Shown here: one piece after another, positions 32,644-42,911 of the stretch
Numbering within the stretch: the stretch's first letter is position 1
How the letters are laid out: every line of letters begins with the position of its first letter
Assembly: GCA_037178625.1 (NCBI GenBank)
Contig: CM074141.1
Location: 1,240,001-1,304,000 of the forward strand
Length of the DNA stretch: 64,000 bases
Reading direction: 5' to 3'
Origin: Skeletonema tropicum
Taxonomy: Eukaryota; Bacillariophyta; Thalassiosirophyceae; Thalassiosirales; Thalassiosiraceae
Made by a program: the position numbers and the translations under genes
The notes under the pieces: model-generated
The model's input: the letters and a program-made list of their open reading frames with translations, nothing else
Told to the model about the DNA's origin: nothing
Databases searched by the model: none

Positions 32644-35198
32644 ATTCCTACGTATGTTAGGTACAAATGACGTAGTGAGTCTTATAAAAACCCATTGGGC
32701 CGATTTCTCCCAACTCACCCCTCAACAAGAGCCACTCCGCGCAAAAAGATGCCAACCATGGCCAAATGCCGGAGCGTACTACGCACAACAAGTTGAATAT
32801 TTACTCAACCAAAAGGATAAATTAACCTCTCTTGCATGTCTAGATCCAAAATAGCCAATTAGGTTGACTAAAGATTGTAATCATGAACGATGGTAATACA
32901 CTTTTTGAATACCTTTTCACACGGCTCATCAGTAAAAGTGACACTTATCGCGGCAGGTGGATTTGCGACCAGTCGTTGGTAGAGATATTGCACAGACACT
33001 ATACGAATGTAGATAAAGACAATACCTTACGGAACAAACTCGTGCAGCGTCTGAACAAGGCAGCCGGACCTTTCAACAGCAGCAATGTACACAAGATATA
33101 CCACAAAAATTTCACAACATCATGTCCATTCAATTCGTCATTACGCCGGATGGTGCACTATTACTACTTTGGAAAGGGAGAGAAAGTGCCCAACGAACCA
33201 ATACGCGCAGCAGAGTTATTGTGCACAGAAATAGAACATATACAGAGTTACAGTGCAACTAATAATCGGCAGCGATCTTGCAACAAGCCGGAGCAAGTAT
33301 CATTTCCCGACGATGGATGCGCTGGTAAGAAGAATAACAAAAATAATGAGAACAAACGTAAAGAAGCAACAAAATCATCAGCGGCTGCACCAATTACTCC
33401 TACTCCACAAAAAAGAACAAGGCGCTCGCAACGACTAGTTGAGCAGCAGCAGAGCCCTCTCGTGCCATTCGTCACCAACGTGGGTAGATTAGAGGATGAG
33501 AATAATCAAGTTGACGACGAAGATGAAGACGAAGACGACGACAATAACAACAGCAGTGGCGATATAGACGGCGATAACAGCAGCAACAACCAGACTCCGA
33601 ATATTATATGGCAGTCACCTGAAGCAGCAGCTCTCTTCGGATTTGAAGAAGGTGCCGATGTGTACAACGGACTAGTGCAATTGGTTGAATCACTTACACT
33701 GGTGGGGCAATCAGCAAATGGATACGAAGAAGCAGGCGTCATTGACTTGCACGAAGATAGTAAATTGACAAAGCAGGCAAGGGTACTGGACAGGGAACCA
33801 CACGATCCTGCAAACGGAAGATATAATAGATTGCGTAAAAGTTATACTCGGAGATGAGTATGAATATGTCTTTCTTTTTGATTCGAGCAGTGGTCATGCA
33901 AAGAAGCGTGTTGACGGTCTTGATGCAAAGGAAATGAACAAGAATTGGCACTCGACACCATCGCAAGCTAGGAACACCAAAATTGAACGGCAGGAGGGAT
34001 TTGTCGGGCCATACTACGATGCATCCAATCCAGCAATGGTGACTATCGGTCAAGAACAAACGATGAACTTCACCAGTGAAGATGTCGGCCCATTTTGGCT
34101 GACAGCAGAGGAACGTGAAAGACAACGGCACGACCGAGAGGTTGAAATACCAGAAGACAAGAGGAAAGAGCGACATAAGGTGAAGAAAGAGCTGATATCG
34201 GAGCTGATGGACACCGAGTGGGGGAAAAAGGAAGGAGAAATAAGGTTATGGAAGATGACACATGCTGAGCTAGCAAAAATGGCGCAAGCGTCTAGTATCG
34301 ATATCAAAATAACACCTACCACCAAAATGATATATGGATGGGAGGGCAAGGGTAAGGGACTTCTGCAGATTGCGTATGAACGTGGCTGGATCGATATAGC
34401 AACCTTCAGAAAGGGCAGCTACCAAGTGATGAAGTATGATGATGAGGGTAACTTGGTTCCTGAGCTTTCCCTCTGGCATTTGCTTGCAAACTGCACAGAT
34501 TTTTTGTCTGAACAAAGCCAACTCGAATATGTTTGTGAATCTTTGGGAGTAAGAGCCTTGATTACAACAAAGTATCATGCTGAATACGCTGGTGAGGGTG
34601 TCGAATACTCTTGGGGGTTCTCCAAAGCTCTCTACCGAAGACATCCATTAGCTCAAAAGAAAACGACTGCTGATTTCCTTGCATTGGTCGACAAGTGTAT
34701 TTCAAGAGAGGTTCTCACTGTGGATCTCATTCGTAAGTTCAGTGCCAGGGCAAGAGGTTACATGGAGACATATAAGATGTTGGAGATTGAGGCAAAGAAT
34801 ACCAAGGAGACAGAAGGTAATTCAAGTGAGGATGCACCCATTCCGCACAAGAGAATTGAAACGCTGAAGAAGGTTTTGAAATGTCATCGTGCTGCTATTG
34901 ACTTTGACAAATCTTTCATTATGAAAACTGTCTACGCAAAAGACTTTGATTTCAAGAATGATTTGCTCAAGAAGGAAGAGAAGCTCAACTTTAGTCTCAG
35001 AGTAAAACGAGAGAATACGAAGGTGGAAGCGACGGCAAAGAAGAAATAAACATAGGACAATGTTCATTTATGTCTCTTGGTGGAATATGGCATACGAGGC
35101 ATTATTTACCATGGTCCGGTTGTTGTTCGCAATTGAGAAAGACGGAGGTAGAGTAGCTCCCCAGTTAAGGGGCTTTCAGTACGTTTGTACGTAGGAAT
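32644..35198. mobile_element. DDE transposon with ATTCCTACGTA inverted ends
   Basis: An 11-bp repeat, ATTCCTACGTA, sits at 32644-32654 and in reverse complement at 35188-35198. The matches are partial further in (GTACAAA at both ends, with different spacing). The transposase gene lies between them. No clear target duplication was found outside the repeats, so the exact borders are provisional. An open frame of 67 codons (ATG 32654 to 32854) begins inside the left repeat; whether it is a 5' exon is unknown. Confidence 0.6.
32883..35049 (+). CDS. DDE-superfamily transposase (698 aa, one intron)
   Basis: Two long frames join through a 70-nt intron, 33760-33829 (donor GTAAAT, acceptor AATAG), which keeps phase. 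The joined protein reads through the catalytic region: YEYVFLFDSSSGHAKKRVDGLDAKEMNKNW, about residues 303-333 (presumed Asp at 310); EGKGKGLLQIAYERGWID at about 464-480; ANCTDFLSEQSQLEYV; and TTKYHAEYAGEGVEYSWGFSKALYRR (presumed Glu at 551). This order matches transposases of fungi and algae with an FDqSSgH motif and a later lpKfHcELNfIEqcWG motif. The N-terminal third is poorly conserved, with an acidic Asn/Asp run at about 210-235. All frames are open, so it may be functional or domesticated. The 5' end is uncertain. Confidence 0.75.
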
Positions 35199-35228
35199 AA
35201 AAATTCTGCGATTATCCGCCAAGATTTG

Positions 35229-36343
35229 CTAACAGCTGTACTCCATGTCTAATGTTCGACCTCTTCTTCCACCGAAAGTACAAGGAGAATTCAAAGAAGT
35301 CGGAATGTAGCAAAGGGCATGGGTTGGCCGAAGACGCCCTGGCCTGGGGCCTGCTAGGTACCTATATACGGGTTGGATGGCAAATTCATTGCTGCAACTG
35401 CAAACTGCAGGTGAGGCCGAACTGTTTGAGGAAGCAATGCATCTTGATCTTGGGAGTGGCGTCGGTGTAGGAGTAGGAGTGGCCGTAGAATTTCTGATGG
35501 ACGGGGGTTTGGATGAAGACCACGAGCATGCGAAGCGGCGCAGAGCTTTGGAGGGATTCTCTCTAGAGATGTACATCTTGGCACTTGGCAGCCGGGGGGT
35601 CGATTGGGGGTGAAGAGAGCGGATGAATCGTGTTTGGGTTGCAGAGCATTGGGCCCATGCCGCCATACGTCGTAGGGGCTATTGCCAGTCCTTTGGCGTC
35701 CGTCAAGAGGGTTCGAAGAACGTCTTCTCTCGTCATTGTGTTGCCGGTGACAGTACTGCTTCCCATTGTCGTGAACTTCCTCTTCTCTTTGGCTCGTAGA
35801 CATTGTTCAGCAAAGGAAACGTCTTCAGGGTCAGAGGCAGAAAGAGGGTCAGGAGATTGGTCGATGGTATGTTAGAACCGCAAATGGCAAACTGAGAGGG
35901 AGGGAGGTTAGATTCCACAAGAGTGTGGTTGGGTTGGTACTGAATCAATGTCGAAGGGCCGGAGAAAGGGCTGTTGAGCGACGTGATCAGGAACTTAAGT
36001 TTAGACTAGAGATGAGGCGCTGGTGATTACAGCTGTAGGAAGAACTAGTTGGAAGGCTGATCGAAGGCCTTCCGTATTGATGTAGCCTTGGACGAACTTC
36101 TTACTGATGCAGAGGCAGTGGAAGTGATGATGGCCGTAGAAGTCGTGGGTGGTACCGCATTTGCAGACTGGAGCTGAAGCAAGGTGGTATAGAGGTAGGA
36201 CAAGGTTGCGTTTGTACATGATTGGAGAAGTCAACGTTGTCAAGGTGGTGCTTGGCGTTTGTGTTGCAGTTGGTGCGGACGAAGGCGGTGTCTGGCGCTC
36301 TTGGCAGATGTGCCTTTGAGGAAGTGGCCAATGCGCTGGTCAC
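35229..36343 (-). pseudogene. Decayed retroelement-like coding remnant
   Basis: No single frame is open, but neighbouring minus-strand frames give connected pieces. One carries YKRNLVLPLY, then CKCGTTHDFYGHHHFHC followed by SKKFVQGYI (36001-36243). This Cx1CG...DxYGxHxFxC pattern resembles the C-terminal zinc-binding tail of reverse-transcriptase-like proteins seen in algal and plant genomes. Another piece, TMTREDVLRTLLTDAKGLAIAPTTYGG (near 35660-35740), could come from further upstream in such a protein, though it lies downstream here. The assignment is tentative. No other gene is seen between 35,050 and 36,598. Confidence 0.3.
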
Positions 36344-36598
36344 TTGGAACCCGGTGGGAGACTGCGATGAGAGCTAGATAGTCGGGAGGGTGTGTTTGGG
36401 AGCGTGAGGGATGGTGGGTTGGAGTCAGGGATAGAGAGCTATAAAAGGGATGAGGTGGCGGTTGGGAGCTTCAGTGTACGATGAAATCGTATTCCATGCC
36501 CAGGTAAGTAGTTGGTTGCCTTGGCCATGGTGAAGATAGATACTTCTAGAGATGATAACTTGATTGAAATCACGACCTATCTCAGTACTGCAGTACTT

Positions 36599-37972
36599 CT
36601 ATTCCTTACGCACGTCGTAAGATGCATGCTTTTTCAAATCCACAGGCGTCGAAACAATTGGTAGTTTGGTTAACAGTGCAGCAAATGTCGGTATTCCTGT
36701 CGAGAAAATTTTGCCCCCAATAATACCACCACCACTTCCATTACTTTCCATCCATGCACTTGGATCCAAGGGAAGATTCATCCTCCTCAATTCGTCCCAA
36801 CTTGCTTCTCTCCATGTAACATCTCTGTAGACTACATTCGGCTTGCAATTGCTGCCCGTGCTACTAACTATGGTAGCCGAAGTAGTGTTCAATCCGTCAT
36901 TACCATCAAGAAGACAAAAGTATCGAACCTCACGACATTTGACACAAACATAGTCCACTCTCACAAAAAGTCTCTGTAGTGCATACCAGCAGGTGGGCAT
37001 CACACGTATTTTTATAGTCAATGATGATTCCCCATTATCATGTAGATCATCCTCAAACAAATGAATGTCATCGTATAGTAATATTGGTTGAGTCGTGTCT
37101 TGAAGGAGATGGAATGGGATTTGAGATTTGGATAGAGGCTGCCATTCTTGGCGGTTGTTCATTAGATGGATGCTGTTATTGCTGCTGCTGCTATTGCTGG
37201 CGTTGGTCAATAATGTACCAGCATAGGGCGATGAAAATGTCCAATCATAATAAAACTCGGAACTGTGCGCAGCAGCGCTGTCGGTTGCTGTATCATCAGT
37301 CAATTGTTTTGATTTGTTAGACCATACCTTGGCATCTAATGTTCGTAAAATCGTCACCCCCCTGAATTCCTTTCGTTGATTTGATAATGATGCAACTTGT
37401 GCACCAAGTTCTGATTCATCAGTAGGCGGTTGTGTCTCTAATGATTTATGTGCCTCTGCCCATTCAGATAGTGCATCTGTTGCATTGAATCTAATCTCTG
37501 AAGATGATGTTGCTATGTTGTCATCGTCGTCTTGCGTGGTGTCTCCATTGCACTCATACCGAAGAGAAATAAAGGCATCTAAAAATGTAATCTCTGGAGG
37601 GCATAGCCTACGCTGTCTCACTACAGATTCATCACCGTTCGCATCATCATCATCCTCATCATCATCTTGTGAATAATTATTATTGGCAATCTGCTCTAGT
37701 AATACAGTCAATACCTCCATCTTTTGTTCATCTCCTATACTGGAATTTTGTGTGCTAATTGTCCATCCACCAATTTTGACTCCAATAATTGGTGCTTCGA
37801 TCGAGGTGGTGGTGGTGGCAAAGTATTTGCTGAATTGAGATGATGACGATGGATGAGAAGCGTTGTGATCACCACCACCACCACAGTCATCATTGCTGGA
37901 ATAGATTGGTGATGCACCGAAAGCGGCGAGTGTTTCAGGTGAAAGAACCTGCCTACGCGATGCTGGTGCCAT
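36599..37972 (-). CDS. TIP41: TIP41-like protein
   Basis: A 457-aa single-exon protein of the TIP41/TIPRL family. These proteins bind PP2A-type phosphatase catalytic subunits and the TAP42/alpha4 regulator in TOR signalling in yeast and animals. Family hallmarks appear in order: GGWTIST (68-74), FNATDALSEW (162-171), YDWTFSSPYAGT (242-253), IPFHLL (285-290), LYDDIHLFEDDLHDNG (299-314) and KIRVMPTCWYALQRLFVRVD (321-340). Family members are often about 270-300 aa. The extra length here comes from low-complexity insertions rich in D, S, N and T (101-115, 145-157, 256-270) and a Gly/Ser tail. The start ATG opens MAPASRRQV. The MFS gene at 38386 diverges from it. Confidence 0.9.
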   Translation of the reverse strand: MAPASRRQVLSPETLAAFGASPIYSSNDDCGGGGDHNASHPSSSSQFSKYFATTTTSIEAPIIGVKIGGWTISTQNSSIGDEQKMEVLTVLLEQIANNNYSQDDDEDDDDANGDESVVRQRRLCPPEITFLDAFISLRYECNGDTTQDDDDNIATSSSEIRFNATDALSEWAEAHKSLETQPPTDESELGAQVASLSNQRKEFRGVTILRTLDAKVWSNKSKQLTDDTATDSAAAHSSEFYYDWTFSSPYAGTLLTNASNSSSSNNSIHLMNNRQEWQPLSKSQIPFHLLQDTTQPILLYDDIHLFEDDLHDNGESSLTIKIRVMPTCWYALQRLFVRVDYVCVKCREVRYFCLLDGNDGLNTTSATIVSSTGSNCKPNVVYRDVTWREASWDELRRMNLPLDPSAWMESNGSGGGIIGGKIFSTGIPTFAALLTKLPIVSTPVDLKKHASYDVRKE

Positions 37973-38385
37973 TATTGGATAATGATGGACGATAAGATGA
38001 GGGTGGGTGCATTAACACACTTATCTTGATAGAGATGAGGCTTGCCTATGGCTGCGAAGCGGCTGAGAAGAGACAAGATATGAGACCTCCAGTGAAATAA
38101 TTGCGGGTGCGCTGTGAATCAGTACCATAATTTTTGCGGTAACACTGGACTGGAGATCACGGGTTGAGTTCAACTGCATCCTCTAGAGGTTCTGCAATAG
38201 TTTTGTATCGATGCTATCAACAAGTATCAACACCACAAGGACAACTGCTTGGTGGCAGGCACAACGAGTGAAATTTATCATAATCCTGGCCAGTGGCCAT
38301 CCAGCTCTTCTCTGCGTTGTTTCAATCTTGGTTGTTAGAGACATATCTGGTGGCGACTGTCCTGTCATAGAGACATACACGTGTG
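37973..38385. promoter_or_regulatory. Divergent intergenic region, TIP41 / MFS gene
   Basis: These 413 bp must contain both 5' regions of two outward-facing genes. I see no recognisable motif or RNA gene in it. Confidence 0.35.
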
Positions 38386-40005
38386 ATGGATGTTATTCAC
38401 CTCTACAACCAAATAAGACATGGAGGATGCTGCTGCCGCAGCTGCAGTGAATCGACTAGTAATATCTCTACCCAAAAAATAATTTCTCTCTGCGTCATAG
38501 CCATCCTAACAAATGCATGCTACACAACCATCGCTCCGATACTGCCGCTCGAGCTCAGCCACCACTATTACAAACAACAACAACATCCGGCGAAAGATGA
38601 TGAAGGAGAAGAAGACTACATATCATTCATATTCCTCTTCTTCTCACTTGGAAGTATGTTCACGCCACCACTCGTCAGTCGATACTTTGAAACATCCTGT
38701 GGAGGGACAATGATAATCATGTCGATTGCTATGATTGGTATGGCGCTACTTTTCTCTTGTTTGGGATCTGTCTTTCGACTTTACAATTTTTGGACGATGC
38801 AGCACCTGCTGCGGGAAGAAGATGAAGTGTATAGTGGTACTTCTGACAAGAGTCACAATCTACTCATAATACTCATTTGCATAATACAGTTTTGTATTGG
38901 AGGCTTGCTTTCAATTGTAACCACTGGGTATTATTCGAGTGCGACGTTAATACGGACAAAGAGTAATCCTGATCGTGTCATTTCCTTCCTGGAAACTGCA
39001 ATTGGAACAGGATAAATTCTAGGACCAGTCATAGGATCTTGGTTGTACGATGAGTTGGGGTATGCATATGTTTATCGAGTTGTATCAATTGTCATGGTGT
39101 TGCTCGGTTTGATAACGTTCAAGATTATTTCCCCCTTGTTTGCAACAAAGAAAGTTGACGATGGTGATGAATGTCAAGAAGTAGATGCTATGGAATATGC
39201 TACCAGTGCAGATGATGAGGACTATAATTCGACTCTTGCTGACGATTTGGAATCGCGGCTGGACGACAGGGGCCATATTGTCAATCACTGCAATGAAAGA
39301 CAACCACTACTACTACCTTTGGCGACCGATGTCACTCTCGCATCATCGTCATCAACAGCATTACGACCAACGGTTATTCATCTCGTCAAACATCCAAGAA
39401 TACTAGTTTCCGCTCTATGCATCACTTGGGTCAATGTCGCGTGGACATTCGTTGAGCCTATTCTGTCTCTACGAATGTCCACGCGTTTTCACCTTGGTAA
39501 AAAGGAAATCGGGGTCATATTTTCGCTTTCAAACGTGGTGTATATCCCAGCTGCATTCCTGCTGCAATACGCTTTCGTTTGTTCGAATGTGAGGAGAAGA
39601 CGTTTCATTATCTTGCTTTCAATTGCATTCACGCCACTTGCAGTACTGCTTATTGGATCGAATTCTGTTCTCTTTTTGGTATGCGGTATGCTCCTGTTAG
39701 GTCTTCTTCCAACGCCCGTATGGATTATGTTACTTCCGTCTATGCAAGAAGATGCATTGGCAATATACCCAGATACTTGCCATTGCAGAGTTGCTAATGA
39801 TCTCACTGCGGGAATCTACAACTCGTTCATGATATTTGGACAAGTTGTTGGATACATAATTGGACCTGCTTTGAATGTCACCGTAGGATTCGGTAATACA
39901 ACGTGGATTGTGAGTTGCTTGATATTGACACAAGCAATTTTGTATTACTATTTCGTGCTGCGCAATGACAGCGACGGTAGGCTAAAGTCGGTCCGCAATG
40001 TGTAA
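38386..40005 (+). pseudogene. MFS transporter with one in-frame stop
   Basis: The frame is open from ATG 38386 to 40005, apart from TAA at 39013-39015, and translates to about 539 codons with many hydrophobic segments. It looks like a major-facilitator protein of the drug/vesicular-amine type. The N-terminal half has IAPILPLEL after TM1 and a loop before TM4-5. The stop falls inside the motif ETAIGTG-stop-ILGPVIGSWLYDELG, which is the typical TM5 motif (GxGxxxGPxxGs) of these exporters. The second half has six further predicted spans, after an acidic central loop (about 245-310). Reading resumes in the same frame, so a single substitution such as CAA to TAA, or a sequencing error, is enough to explain the break. 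No intron removes it. Confidence 0.7.
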
Positions 40006-40097
40006 GATATGACATAGAATTCGCATTAACATCATAAATTGAATGAATCAGTCAAAAACAAATTCCATTACATATACATAATACACAATGCTGCTAA

Positions 40098-41429
40098 TCA
40101 AATAAACGCAGCTTCATTCTTTACAAACACCATCGAGTCACGGGTGCGTGCCGGGTAATCACCATGAGGTAAGCTATCGTAACCTCCTACCCATTCATGA
40201 TCTTGGGCATCTCGCACCGATAGTCTCTTTTCCGCATTCTCTTGCATCAAATTTGTTATCAAATCTTTTGCAGAAAGTGGCAATTCATGCATGTAGCGGA
40301 GGCAGATAGTGTTGGTTGCAGCTTTCGGCTCTTCCTCCTGCACTACTGCAACAGTGCTGCAACACGAAAAGAAGCTGCTCTTTGTTTGAGGCTTGATGAC
40401 AGCAGGTTCTTCTTTCATAACATCTTCTTCTTCGCGATTAGCTTTCACATAAGACTCAACCTCTTCACCTGGAGGGACGCCTGTCAAAATTTCACTAATT
40501 GTCGCTCCAACTGCATACGCATCACTAATAAGTGCATAAGAAGACACACATTCCGTCAGGCATGATTCCGTCCCGCTACCCCGGCGAATCGTTGCCATTA
40601 TTTCTGGCGCAGCAAAGTGAGCAGTCCCAATTGCACTCATTGTTCGGAATACTCTTCGTGAGGCTCCATAACTATTTTGGAGTTTGTAGAGTTTGCTGCC
40701 TCTACTAATGCTCTTACCACGAGAGAACGAACTCATGTTCCTGCTGGATGGCATGGAAGCCAAGCTTGTGCTGCTGCTACGTCTATTTACATCCTCCTTT
40801 TCAGTGGCAACATAATCCTCCTTCCTAGTTGCTCTGGCAAATCCAAAATCTACCAAAATGGCACTCAACTTTCCACTCTCAACAACCTCTTGGATTGTGT
40901 CTTCATCTGCCCACATGAGATCATCCGTCCATCCTTTCACCATGACGTTATCCGGCTTGATATCTCGATGCATCACACCTCGAATATGCAGATACGCCAC
41001 GGCCGATATCAAATGCCTCGCAATCAATTGAGCCAGCGGTACCTCAAGAGCTGCTCTCACATCCAGCAATTCACCCACATCCTTCCCCTTGATAAATTCC
41101 AATGCAAGATATCGTCCACGAGCGTTGGATGCAGGTTCATAGGACCGCAATAACCGAATGATGTTTGGATGATTCATTTCTTGCAAGATGGCAATTTCAC
41201 GATCGGCTGTTCGTTCCTCTTGCTCATTTTTGATACTGACTCCTTTGATAGCCGCGTATTCTTCTTCGGATGGGTTAACCGTTCTTTCGGATGGGTTGTC
41301 CGTTAGAACGGTTTGAAGGCGTCGCTTGGAGAGCCATACTTCACCAAAGGCACCTGCTCCGAGGACACGAATTCGTTCGAATTCATTTTCTGCCTCTTGG
41401 GGCCAGTCTCGCGGGGCTGTTGCCGTCAT
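40098..41429 (-). CDS. Serine/threonine protein kinase
   Basis: A 443-aa kinase with all catalytic elements: glycine loop GAGAFGEV (24-31), lysine in AIK (Lys62), helix-C Glu78, HRDIKPDN (154-161), DFG (194-196) and APE (274-276). A Ser-rich insertion of about 65 residues separates DFG from the APE motif, lengthening the activation segment. The C-lobe contains a second insert with FFSCC. After the fold there is a short tail. The substrate family cannot be told from the sequence; it is not an obvious MAPK, CDK or CDPK. It converges with the MFS gene (92 bp between stops) and diverges from the EF-hand gene at 41853. Confidence 0.88.
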   Translation of the reverse strand: MTATAPRDWPQEAENEFERIRVLGAGAFGEVWLSKRRLQTVLTDNPSERTVNPSEEEYAAIKGVSIKNEQEERTADREIAILQEMNHPNIIRLLRSYEPASNARGRYLALEFIKGKDVGELLDVRAALEVPLAQLIARHLISAVAYLHIRGVMHRDIKPDNVMVKGWTDDLMWADEDTIQEVVESGKLSAILVDFGFARATRKEDYVATEKEDVNRRSSSTSLASMPSSRNMSSFSRGKSISRGSKLYKLQNSYGASRRVFRTMSAIGTAHFAAPEIMATIRRGSGTESCLTECVSSYALISDAYAVGATISEILTGVPPGEEVESYVKANREEEDVMKEEPAVIKPQTKSSFFSCCSTVAVVQEEEPKAATNTICLRYMHELPLSAKDLITNLMQENAEKRLSVRDAQDHEWVGGYDSLPHGDYPARTRDSMVFVKNEAAFI

Positions 41430-41852
41430 GGTCTTATTGTCTGGTTACCAAAGCAAGCATTGTTTGCAATTTGCAAGTGTCTTGAAATGATGCATTGCTT
41501 GATTGTGATTGATGCTTTCGACTTCCGGCGGATGGAGCGGAAGGCGAATTTTTACAACACACATATCTTTTCTTATGAGAAAACGCACGACAGGAGATGA
41601 CATGCCTTCGCTTTTCTACGAAGTTGGCTGGCCCGCCCAGCGCTGCTCATCGCTCGCTTGAATGGTGACCGCTGCCTGACCGCTTCATACTTTCTCACTG
41701 CTGCGCTTTCCGCTTTCCGCGATGAGTCGCCGCCAAAGCAAAGACCCACACACAAACAGTCGAGGTAGAGATGTGCTCTGGTTCGACGTTCGACTGTCCA
41801 CTGATAGATACGATAGATAAGAACATCATAACAAATATGCCACAACAACAAC
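41430..41852. promoter_or_regulatory. Divergent intergenic region, kinase / centrin-like gene
   Basis: 423 bp between two divergent starts. It is moderately GC-rich near 41620-41740. No motif or RNA gene is recognised. Confidence 0.35.
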
Positions 41853-42545
41853 ATGACAATCAAAATGGCAGTAACACCGTCCACCACACCACGGCGATCA
41901 ACTCGCTTCTTCACCAGTGATCCAGTCGAGTCACCCTTTCCCTACAATGCCTCTCCACTGTCGACAACATCACCATCATCTCGTCAAAACAATAACAAAA
42001 TCGAATCAATGTTTACATCCACACAAATTCGTGAAATAACCACAATCTTTCAACTATTCAATCCCACAGTTTCTGGATATTTAGACATTGAAACATTTGA
42101 AGTATTAATGCTTTCTTTGGGCTATAGGGTGACACGTCAAGATGTTTTAGAGATGGTACAGGATATTACTTCAAGAAGTAATGATTCAGAATCAAATAAT
42201 GATGGTATTGACTTGTCCATGACACTGAAAATTCTTGCGGCAAAAGGATATGCGACACAACAACGGAATAATTCAGAGGAAGAAATGAGAATATATTTTC
42301 GATTATTTGATGTGGATGATAAGGGATTTATTACCGTGGAAGATTTGAAACGGGTGCAGCTGGAGGCAGTTCGATTGGAGCAAGAGATGTTGAATGGCAG
42401 TGAGAGTAGTAGTAGTAGTAGTAGTGGCACTGGAACTGTGACTGATGAGTTTGTTCAGGCGATTATGGACAAGTTTGATGTGAATTCTACGGGGGCTATT
42501 GAGTTTGAAGAATTTAGACGGATTATACATCCAATTTTATCATGA
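41853..42545 (+). CDS. Centrin-like EF-hand protein
   Basis: A 230-aa calcium-binding-type protein. A Ser/Thr/Pro-rich N-terminus of about 55 residues leads into SMFTSTQIREITTIFQLFNPTVSGYLDIETFEVLMLSLGY, the centrin/caltractin first EF-hand region, whose loop is degenerate (FNPTVSGYLDIE). The second loop is also poor. The third (DVDDKGFITVED) and fourth (DVNSTGAIEFEEF) keep acidic positions 1 and 12 and could bind calcium. A poly-Ser tract of 8 residues separates the last two hands. Centrins act at basal bodies, spindle poles and mRNA export pores; which applies here is unknown. It is longer than canonical centrin (about 170 aa). The start chosen is the first of two close ATGs. Confidence 0.8.
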   Translation: MTIKMAVTPSTTPRRSTRFFTSDPVESPFPYNASPLSTTSPSSRQNNNKIESMFTSTQIREITTIFQLFNPTVSGYLDIETFEVLMLSLGYRVTRQDVLEMVQDITSRSNDSESNNDGIDLSMTLKILAAKGYATQQRNNSEEEMRIYFRLFDVDDKGFITVEDLKRVQLEAVRLEQEMLNGSESSSSSSSGTGTVTDEFVQAIMDKFDVNSTGAIEFEEFRRIIHPILS

Positions 42546-42911
42546 TCAGTGGTTGCTGGTTACTAGAAGTATGTTGTACTAACTTTCTCATCAGTAATGG
42601 CAGACCATTTCTGCCAAAAAATTGAATTTGCTCAAGCATCATGTCGCAATCTATGTTTAGGATGTATCGAAATCAGACTCACAAGTCCATGTACTTACTT
42701 CCCACATCTTCGATAAGTGATAGTTTGCGGTACTTGCTTTTGGCATGCACCTCTTGAAGCTTGCAGTGATCCTTTTAAGATTATTACATAATGGTTATAT
42801 CTACTTCTATTTAACTACAAAATTGTCTTCCTTTATGCATTCAAAATTTTTTTCCTCGCAGGTTCTGTCTTCTTCTTGTAAACTGTGCAGACTATTTTCC
42901 TGCTCTTGCTC
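42546..42911. other. Convergent intergenic region, no gene seen
   Basis: The AT-rich 3' flanks of the centrin-like gene and the kinase at 42912 meet here. No RNA gene, terminator structure or open frame of note is visible. Confidence 0.5.

Noticed and set aside
37735..37917. His-rich small frame over the TIP41 N-terminus
   Set aside because: It is an alternative-frame shadow of the TIP41-like gene and begins with GTG.
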